Below the pieces are notes generated by a model. The model was not told the DNA's origin and made no database searches. It saw only the letters and a program-made list of their open reading frames with translations. From NCBI GenBank assembly GCA_030834905.1, contig JAUQWZ010000034.1, forward strand, positions 372,001 through 436,000: 64,000 nucleotides of DNA. Reading direction: 5' to 3'. A program made the translations under genes and the position numbers. Shown here one piece after another: positions 58,451 to 64,000 of the stretch. Numbering within the stretch: position 1 is the first letter of the stretch; every line of letters starts with the position of its first letter. The stretch comes from Aggregatilineales bacterium (GTDB lineage: Bacteria > Chloroflexota > Anaerolineae > Aggregatilineales > Phototrophicaceae).

Positions 58451-59590
58451 TTAGCCACCTGTTGTGCTGCGACGAATGACCAGCTCCGGCTCAAACACAA
58501 CCTGCCGTTCGGCGCGCGGCTCGTGATTAATCTCCCCCAGCAGGATATGAAACAGCGTTTTGGCGACCGCGTCTATCGGCTGGCGCACCGACGTGATGCC
58601 CAGAAAATCCGCCGTTGGATCATCGTCATAGCCGGTCAGGGCAACATCTCGCAAGCCAACTGCATCCAGATAGGCTTTGGCTCCAAACGCCATCACGTCG
58701 TTGGTCGTCACGATGGCGGTTGGGGGATGCTTGGCTCCCATCAGGCGCTGGGTGGCTTCCGAAGCCGAGCGCAGGATGTTCGGCGTGTAGGCAACCCATC
58801 CGGGCTGAGCCGTGATGCCAGCGCGTTCCAGTGCCGCCAGATAGCCCGCCTCGCGCGCATCGCCCACCAGCGAACCAGGATGCCAGTTGATCAAGCCGAT
58901 CCTTTCGTGACCCAACACCAGCAGATGATCGACCACCAGTTCGATCCCCTTCTTACCGTCCACATCCACGTAGGCAAACGGCACATCCGGCAGATACATA
59001 CCGCCAAAAGCGACGAACGGAGCGTCCAGTGAAAACAGCCGCCGGACGCGCGGATCGTCGTAGCCGACATCGGAGAGGATGAAGCCATCCACGCGGTTGG
59101 TCGAAATCAGTTCGTCATAAACGCGGTCGGCGTCTTCCTGCGGCTGGACAAACGTCAGCAGGTGATAGCGCTGCGCCTCGGCTGCCGTCGTCACCCGGTA
59201 GATGAACTGGTCGAGCAGGTTGTTCATGCGGCTTGGGTCGTCCGCCACATGCCACGAGTAGCCGACAATGCCAGCCCGGTTGGTGCGCAGGTTGCGCGCC
59301 GTAATGTTGGGGCGATACCCCAACGCCTTCGCCGCATCGAGAACCCGCTGCCGCGTGGCAGGTTTGATCAACTCGTTGCCATTGAGGGCATAGGAAACGG
59401 TGCCTTTGGCGACCCCCGCCAGATCAGCGACGTCAATCTGAGTGATCCGCAGTTCGTAGCGCAGTTCCTGCGCCGCCCGCATGATGCGCTCGGCAGCCTC
59501 GCCATCCACTGCGCCATCCTGATTGAGCGCGTGAAACGCATCGAGCATCGGCACCTGAGCGCGTTCGGCAACATCTTTGAGCGATGGCAT
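58451..59590 (-). CDS. LacI-family repressor with two tandem HTH units
   Basis: From the ATG at 59590 (AGAGGG upstream) the 379-residue regulator has a sugar-binding core (AGIVGYSWHVADDPSRMNNLLDQF ... GHERIGLINWHPGS ... PPTAIVTTNDVMAFGAKAYLDAVG ... ITSVRQPIDAVAKTLF). Before it stand two LacI headpieces: a weak one at 3-46 (SLKDVAERAQVPMLDAFHALNQDGAVDGEAAERIMRAAQEL) and a good one at 50-100 (TQIDVADLAGVAKGTVSYALNGNELIKPATRQRVLDAAKALGYRPN). It should bind the palindrome at 59720-59735 and release it with sugar. Sites for the second headpiece are unknown. Confidence 0.9.
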   Translation of the reverse strand: MPSLKDVAERAQVPMLDAFHALNQDGAVDGEAAERIMRAAQELRYELRITQIDVADLAGVAKGTVSYALNGNELIKPATRQRVLDAAKALGYRPNITARNLRTNRAGIVGYSWHVADDPSRMNNLLDQFIYRVTTAAEAQRYHLLTFVQPQEDADRVYDELISTNRVDGFILSDVGYDDPRVRRLFSLDAPFVAFGGMYLPDVPFAYVDVDGKKGIELVVDHLLVLGHERIGLINWHPGSLVGDAREAGYLAALERAGITAQPGWVAYTPNILRSASEATQRLMGAKHPPTAIVTTNDVMAFGAKAYLDAVGLRDVALTGYDDDPTADFLGITSVRQPIDAVAKTLFHILLGEINHEPRAERQVVFEPELVIRRSTTGG

Positions 59591-59685
59591 TGCAGTACCC
59601 TCTGTTTTCGTTAAGCCAGCGGCAGACGCCGCTTCCGGCAGATAATTTACCGTACATTTCGCACAAACGGCGGGTGACTTTTTGC

Positions 59686-59715
59686 TTGACAAGCCACCGC
59701 AATCAATTATACAAT
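59686..59715 (+). promoter_or_regulatory. Strong promoter of the sugar ABC operon
   Basis: A perfect TTGACA (59686-59691) and TACAAT (59710-59715, spacer 18) or TATACA (59708-59713, spacer 16). The start site would fall near 59721, inside the operator. Confidence 0.8.
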
Positions 59716-59719
59716 TATT

Positions 59720-59735
59720 TTTGAGACGTCTCAAA
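59720..59735. promoter_or_regulatory. LacI-type operator
   Basis: TTTGAGACGTCTCAAA is a perfect 16-bp palindrome with the central CG typical of LacI-family sites. It covers the predicted start of the transporter operon and lies between it and the lacI-type gene, so the repressor would block transcription when no sugar is bound. Confidence 0.85.
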
Positions 59736-59800
59736 TTGCTGGTTACTGAATATTGTCACCGACAAGCTTCACGAACAAGTATGCGCTTAGGAGAACTGAA

Positions 59801-61195
59801 ATGCTTCGAAAATCACCCTTTATCGTCGTAGTCCTCGTCCTAATCCTGGGACTCCAACTGCTGCCGTCTTTTGCCCAGGACGCAGCCCCGGTTCCCGAAG
59901 TGCTCACCCTGCCGGAACAAATCGCGGGTGGGCGCGAAGTCACCATTACGGTTTCCGATCTGCCGCCGACCGACCAGGCAGAAGCCCGCGCCACCTGGGA
60001 AGCCACCGCCGCCCGCTTTAAGGAACTGTATCCCAACGTCACGGTAGAAGGGCTGGAACTTGAGTACAACGCGGCTGCCTTCGCGGCGCTGATCGCGGGC
60101 GACCAACTGCCAACCCTGTTCCGCACCTACTTCACCGAGCCGTCCAAGCTGATCGAGCAGGGCGCGGTCGCTGATTTGACGCCATACTTTGAAGCGGCGG
60201 GTGTCGCCGACGTGTTCAACCCCGAAATCCTCGAAGTCATGAGCCACGACGGCGCGATCTATGGCATCCCGCGTGACGCCTACGCGCTCGGCTTGGCATA
60301 CAATATCCCCATGCTGGAAGCGGCAGGCTACGACGCCCCGCCCGCCACCTGGGAAGAACTCGCCGAAATGGCGGCTGCCCTCACTGACCGCGACAACAAC
60401 GTGGCAGGCTTCGCCTTCATCAATGACGGTTCGGGCGCGGCTGGCTGGCACTTCACCAATATCGCCTACGGCTTCGGCGCGACCCCGCAGGACATCATCG
60501 CCATCAATGAAGACGGCACGCTCACGGCAGGGTTTGGCGAAGGCGCGACTGTTGACGCCATGGAATACGTCAAGAGCCTGCGTTGGGAATATGACGTGCT
60601 TCCCGGCGCGACGCTTGACTGGGGCAGCATTTCCGAGGCGCTCATTTCCAGCCGCGTGGCGATGGCGATTTACGCCGGTGACCAGTTCAACTTTGTTTAC
60701 TCCCAGTTCCCCGAAGCTGATTTCTCGCTGTTTGGCTACGCCGCTGCCCCCGCCGGTCCCAACGGACGCATCACGCTTTCGGGTGGCAATCTGTGGATGG
60801 TGAGTGGATCTGCCACCGCCGATCAGCAGGAAGCCGCGACCTTCTTCCAACTGTGGCGTCAGTTCGACCCGGTCGAAATGCAGACGGCTATCGAAGTGAC
60901 GACTGAAGCCATCGGTATGCCTATTCTGCCGATGTTCGTCGGTGAATATCAGGAACAGTATCAGGCGTTCCGCGCCGGCTACAACGTGCTTCCAGTCGAA
61001 AACTACGCGCCGTTCATCGATGCAGTCACCAGTGGCGAAGTGACCATTCAGGCTGAACCGAGCGAAAATGTGCAGGACTACTACACCGAAATGGGCGTGG
61101 TGGTCAGCGAAGTATTGAGCGTGGAGAACGTGGATGTCGCCAGCCGCCTCGCCGAGGCAGCGGCAGATTTCCAGTCCTTCGTCCTCGACCGCTAA
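59801..61195 (+). CDS. Sugar ABC transporter substrate-binding protein (family 1)
   Basis: From the ATG at 59801 (AGGAG upstream) the 464-residue protein has a signal peptide ending near LPSFAQ and the family 1 solute-binding fold: ITVSDLPPTDQAEARATWEATAARFKELYPNVTVEG, LFRTYFTEPSKLIEQGAVADLTPYFEA, IYGIPRDAYALGLAYNIPMLEAAGYDAPPATWEELAEMAAAL and YAAAPAGPNGRITLSGGNLWMVSGSA. It should deliver an oligosaccharide to the permeases that follow; GH31 in the operon suggests alpha-glucosides. The mature N-terminus has no lipobox Cys. Confidence 0.92.
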   Translation: MLRKSPFIVVVLVLILGLQLLPSFAQDAAPVPEVLTLPEQIAGGREVTITVSDLPPTDQAEARATWEATAARFKELYPNVTVEGLELEYNAAAFAALIAGDQLPTLFRTYFTEPSKLIEQGAVADLTPYFEAAGVADVFNPEILEVMSHDGAIYGIPRDAYALGLAYNIPMLEAAGYDAPPATWEELAEMAAALTDRDNNVAGFAFINDGSGAAGWHFTNIAYGFGATPQDIIAINEDGTLTAGFGEGATVDAMEYVKSLRWEYDVLPGATLDWGSISEALISSRVAMAIYAGDQFNFVYSQFPEADFSLFGYAAAPAGPNGRITLSGGNLWMVSGSATADQQEAATFFQLWRQFDPVEMQTAIEVTTEAIGMPILPMFVGEYQEQYQAFRAGYNVLPVENYAPFIDAVTSGEVTIQAEPSENVQDYYTEMGVVVSEVLSVENVDVASRLAEAAADFQSFVLDR

Positions 61196-61207
61196 CCTCA
61201 ACCAACT

Positions 61208-61249
61208 CATGGAGGCGCGAGGCGGCTTAACGCTTCCCCGCGCCTCATG
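61208..61249 (+). promoter_or_regulatory. Intercistronic hairpin after the binding-protein gene
   Basis: CATG plus AGGCGCG (61208-61219) pairs with CGCGCCT plus CATG (61239-61249) with one bulged base. Such stems behind binding-protein genes often protect the upstream message or reduce read-through, giving more binding protein than permease. Confidence 0.6.
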
Positions 61250-61260
61250 AAGGATTGGAG

Positions 61261-62211
61261 ATGAATTCACCTTACAGTCTGGATACACCCATCGAACAAC
61301 TGCCCACTAAACCTAAGCACTTTGACCTATCCCGGCTGCGTTTAGCGCTGCCCAGGCAGATTACCGCCTACCTGTTCCTGCTGCCCGCGCTGATCGTGTT
61401 CGCCTTGTTCGCCTGGCTGCCAATTGTAAAATCGGTTGAGATGAGCTTTCAGCATGTGACGCTGGGCGGCGAGTCCACCTGGGTTGGGCTGGAAAACTTC
61501 AGCCTGATGCTGAAAGACCCCGCCTTCGCCATCGCCTGGCGCAACGCCTTTGAATTTACGTCGTGGAGCCTGATGCTGGGCTTTATCGTGCCGATAGTGA
61601 TCGCGCTGCTGGTCGCCGAGATACGCGCCGGAAAAGGCTTCTTTCGAGTGGTCTATTTCCTGCCGACGGTTGTGCCCGCTGCCGTCGCGGTCATTATCTG
61701 GCGCTTCATCTACGACCCGGACGCGGGCGTGCTCAACGAGATTCTGATTGCGCTCGGTCTGCCTCGGCAGTTCTGGCTTCAGGACGTGGGGCTGGCAAAA
61801 CCGTCGCTGGTCGCCGTGATGACCTGGGCGGGATTTGGCACCACCGCCCTGATCTACCTCGCCAGCCTTCAGGATGTCTCGCAGGATCTGTACGAGGCGG
61901 CTGAACTGGACGGCGCGACTCCGCTGCGGCGCATCTGGCACATTTCGCTGCCTCACCTTTACCCGGTTATGTCGCTGATGTTCGTCCTGCAAATCATCGC
62001 CGTCGTTCAGATATTCACCGAGCCGTTCCTGCTCACGTCCGGCGGTCCCGGACGGGAGACGCTGACGCCAGCCATGAACATCTACAATCGCGCCTTCATC
62101 CGGCTGGATATGGGTTACGCCTCCGCCTGGAGCGTGACCATGATCGTCGTGCTGGCGGTCTTTTCAATCATCTACCAACTGGTAAATCGCCGGTTGTCCG
62201 CCGACCGTTAG
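61261..62211 (+). CDS. Sugar ABC transporter permease (MalF/UgpA type)
   Basis: The 316-residue protein has six membrane helices and the cytoplasmic EAA loop EAAELDGATPLRRIWHISLPHL that contacts the ATPase. ITAYLFLLPALIVFALFAWLPIVKSVEMSFQHV at the start and QIFTEPFLLTSGGPG late fit the MalF/UgpA class. The ATG at 61261 has GAAGGA six bases upstream; the TTG at 61255 is unlikely. Confidence 0.92.
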   Translation: MNSPYSLDTPIEQLPTKPKHFDLSRLRLALPRQITAYLFLLPALIVFALFAWLPIVKSVEMSFQHVTLGGESTWVGLENFSLMLKDPAFAIAWRNAFEFTSWSLMLGFIVPIVIALLVAEIRAGKGFFRVVYFLPTVVPAAVAVIIWRFIYDPDAGVLNEILIALGLPRQFWLQDVGLAKPSLVAVMTWAGFGTTALIYLASLQDVSQDLYEAAELDGATPLRRIWHISLPHLYPVMSLMFVLQIIAVVQIFTEPFLLTSGGPGRETLTPAMNIYNRAFIRLDMGYASAWSVTMIVVLAVFSIIYQLVNRRLSADR

Positions 62212-62226
62212 CAGGAGACTCGAAAA

Positions 62227-63096
62227 ATGGATCGTGGCTTCTTATCCAATATCGAACTTCGCACCACCAGCGGTCGGCTGTACTACGCGCTGGCGATGGT
62301 CATCCTGCTGGCGGTGGCGGTGGTGGCATTATTCCCCTTCTTCTTTGCCTTTACATCCGGGCTAAAGGGCAGCACCGAGATTTTCGCCGCCGGGCTGGAT
62401 CTGTTTCCGGCGTCGCCACGCTGGGAAAATTACACCAACGCCTGGACGATGTTTGACATGTCGCGGCTGTTCGGGAACTCGATCCTGATCACCGGTGTCA
62501 GTGTAATACTGCGGCTGACCATTTCCGCCGCCGCCGCCTTCAGCCTGTCGAAGCTGAAACCGTTCGGCGGGCGCATCATCACGCTCGGCTTTCTGCTGAC
62601 GCTGATGATCCCGTCGATAGCCTACTTTGTGCCGCTGTATACTACCATCGCCAGACTGCCCATCATAAATGTGAGCCTGCTCAATACCTATTGGGGTCTG
62701 TGGCTGCCCTACAGCGTGGATGCCTTCTCGATCTTCGTCCTCAAAACCTTCTTTGACCGCATCCCTCAGGATTTGCTGGACAGCGCCCGTGTGGACGGCG
62801 CAACCGCGCTGCAAATGCTGCGCCATATCATCCTGCCGCTGTCGCGCTCGATTCTGATTGTGTTGTGCGTGCTGGCATTCGTCGGCTTGTGGAAAGACTT
62901 TCTGCTGCCTTACCTGGTGATCACTGATCCATCCAGACAGCCGATCACAGTGCGCCTGTTCTATATTGCCGATGACTACAGTGTAAACTTGCAGATGGCG
63001 GCGTCATTTGTGGCGCTGCTGCCGCCGCTGCTGATTGCTATCCTGCTTCAGCGCTATATGAAAGTCGGTCTAACCCTGGGCGGCGTTAAGGGTTAG
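62227..63096 (+). CDS. Sugar ABC transporter permease (MalG/UgpE type)
   Basis: The 289-residue partner permease has six membrane helices and the EAA loop DSARVDGATALQMLRHIILPLSRSIL. Start ATG at 62227, 15 bp after the previous stop. ATP-binding genes are not part of the visible operon, so a shared MsmK/UgpC-type ATPase elsewhere is likely. Confidence 0.92.
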   Translation: MDRGFLSNIELRTTSGRLYYALAMVILLAVAVVALFPFFFAFTSGLKGSTEIFAAGLDLFPASPRWENYTNAWTMFDMSRLFGNSILITGVSVILRLTISAAAAFSLSKLKPFGGRIITLGFLLTLMIPSIAYFVPLYTTIARLPIINVSLLNTYWGLWLPYSVDAFSIFVLKTFFDRIPQDLLDSARVDGATALQMLRHIILPLSRSILIVLCVLAFVGLWKDFLLPYLVITDPSRQPITVRLFYIADDYSVNLQMAASFVALLPPLLIAILLQRYMKVGLTLGGVKG

Positions 63097-63111
63097 CGAG
63101 GAGAATCATTC

Positions 63112-64000
63112 ATGCCGTTAATTCCTGAGCAGTTCCGGCTTCAACTGAACCCAACTGCTGCTCGTGATGCCGTCGTGCGCGTCGGAAATGCCCGCTTCAC
63201 CGTCCTGACCGACCGCCTGATCCGGCTGGAATACGATCCGGCGGGCTGTTTTGAAGACCGCGCTACCCAGACGATGTGGTATCGCAGCCAGCCAGTGCCG
63301 CCGTTCGTCGTGCAGCCCACCGATCAGGGTATCGAGATCGTGACCGACGCGCTGCGCCTGCGCTACAGGGGGCAAAACGGGGATGGCTTCACGCCAGAAA
63401 ACCTGTCGATCCGCGTCAACGCGACCGGCGCGACCTGGTCACCGGGAACGCCTGACGAAGGCAACCTCAAAGGCACAACCCGCACGCTGGATTTTATCAA
63501 CGGCTATACGCCGCTGGGCAGCGGCTTGGTTTCGCGGGCTGGCTGGTCGCTGCTGGACGATTCGAGCGCGTTCGTCCTCAACGACGACGGCTGGCTGGAA
63601 GCCCGCGCGACTCCCGAAAGCGACTGGTATTTCTTCGGCTACGGTTTTGACTACAAAGCCTGCCTGCGCGATTACTGCGCCATCAGCGGGCACGCGCCGC
63701 TGATTCCGCGCTGGATTCTGGGCAACTGGTGGAGCCGCTTCTGGGCATACACCCAGGACGAACTGACACAGCTTCTGAGCGACTTCGAGAACTACGAAAT
63801 CCCCCTTTCGGTGTGCATCGTCGATATGGACTGGCACATCACCCGGACGGGCAACAGCAGCAGCGGCTGGACAGGCTATACCTGGAACCGGGATTTGTTC
63901 CCCGATCCGCAGGGATTCATCGAGTCCGTCCATCAGAAGGGGCTGCGAACAGCGCTCAACCTGCACCCCGCCGAAGGGATTCACCCGCACGAGGAGCAGT
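63112..64000 (+). CDS. GH31-family alpha-glycosidase (3' end outside window)
   Basis: From the ATG at 63112 (AGGAG upstream) 296 codons are visible. There is an N-terminal beta domain (VRVGNARFTVLTDRLIRLEYDPAGCFEDRATQTMWYR) and the start of the catalytic barrel (HAPLIPRWILGNWWSRFWAYTQDELTQLLSDFENYEIPLSVCIVDMDWH ... GWTGYTWNRDLFPDPQGFIESVHQKGLRTALNLHPAEGI). These are family-31 marks for alpha-glucosidases and alpha-xylosidases. The nucleophile motif lies beyond the window. It would cleave the sugar brought in by the transporter. No signal peptide is present, so it is cytoplasmic. Confidence 0.9.
   Translation, partial: MPLIPEQFRLQLNPTAARDAVVRVGNARFTVLTDRLIRLEYDPAGCFEDRATQTMWYRSQPVPPFVVQPTDQGIEIVTDALRLRYRGQNGDGFTPENLSIRVNATGATWSPGTPDEGNLKGTTRTLDFINGYTPLGSGLVSRAGWSLLDDSSAFVLNDDGWLEARATPESDWYFFGYGFDYKACLRDYCAISGHAPLIPRWILGNWWSRFWAYTQDELTQLLSDFENYEIPLSVCIVDMDWHITRTGNSSSGWTGYTWNRDLFPDPQGFIESVHQKGLRTALNLHPAEGIHPHEEQ

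Noticed and set aside
59840..61288. 482-codon open frame on the minus strand
   Set aside because: It is antisense to the sugar-binding-protein gene, which has a signal peptide, a ribosome site and family motifs.

Overview
The window looks like the chromosome of a Chloroflexota bacterium, most likely of the Anaerolineae type. This is inferred from protein style and not from a marker tree. The clues are many secreted SH3b, PA14 and DUF7282 repeat proteins, a LAL-type LuxR regulator, a TIGR03842-type flavin enzyme beside a dihydropyrimidinase, SpoVS next to dnaA, and GC-rich genes separated by GTAGGG-ended palindromes. No rRNA, tRNA, CRISPR array, transposase or phage module was seen.

Region by region. 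1-2.9 kb: probable replication-origin neighbourhood, with a PHP phosphoesterase and SpoVS on the minus strand, an AT-rich non-coding stretch with short repeats, dnaA, and a strong hairpin after it. 3-9 kb: a RelE/HigB-like toxin-antitoxin pair, a GNAT acetyltransferase, rdgB with a GT-C membrane glycosyltransferase, and two envelope proteins. 9-20 kb: a flavodoxin-like protein, mmsA, two acetyltransferases, an AT-richer fic gene behind an elaborate operator, a second membrane glycosyltransferase, and a pyrimidine-catabolism pair (LLM flavin enzyme and dihydropyrimidinase) split by a small four-helix-bundle gene lying between inverted repeats. 20-26.5 kb: lytic transglycosylase, methyltransferase, sortase, MazG-like protein, Crp/Fnr regulator, ferredoxin, CsbD and rsmI.

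26.5-33 kb holds a segmental duplication. The 3' end of rsmI, a small membrane-protein gene and a ~100-bp promoter-like block each occur twice. Only the first copy contains a two-gene cargo: a tandem-domain vanadium-haloperoxidase-like protein and a LAL-type LuxR regulator. rpsD follows the second block. 33-44 kb: a lipoprotein, a repeat-rich spacer, a zinc-ribbon membrane protein, a Fur-family regulator coupled to a glycosyltransferase, dus, a minus-strand run (DUF420-like, TatA/B-like, GNAT, a catalytically degenerate TrpC paralogue), a lone gatC, a receiver/degenerate-GGDEF protein with two membrane partners, and a pair of tiny paralogues.

44-58.5 kb is mainly cell-envelope: SH3b, beta-propeller and PA14 secreted proteins, a penicillin-binding transpeptidase, an M3 peptidase, an orphan ABC-2-type permease, an epimerase and a four-repeat DUF7282 protein. 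58.5-64 kb is a sugar-uptake operon: a LacI regulator with two tandem HTH units, a 16-bp palindromic operator on a good promoter, a binding protein, two permeases and the start of a GH31 glycosidase that runs off the window. No transport ATPase is seen in the operon, so a shared MsmK-type ATPase elsewhere is inferred.

Most promising for follow-up: the 26.4-32.4 kb duplication with its cargo and a homopolymer frameshift; the inverted-repeat cassette at 17.6-18.1 kb; the four-half-site fic operator; the double-HTH LacI; the pseudo-TrpC; and the haloperoxidase whose N-terminal half has lost both catalytic histidines.
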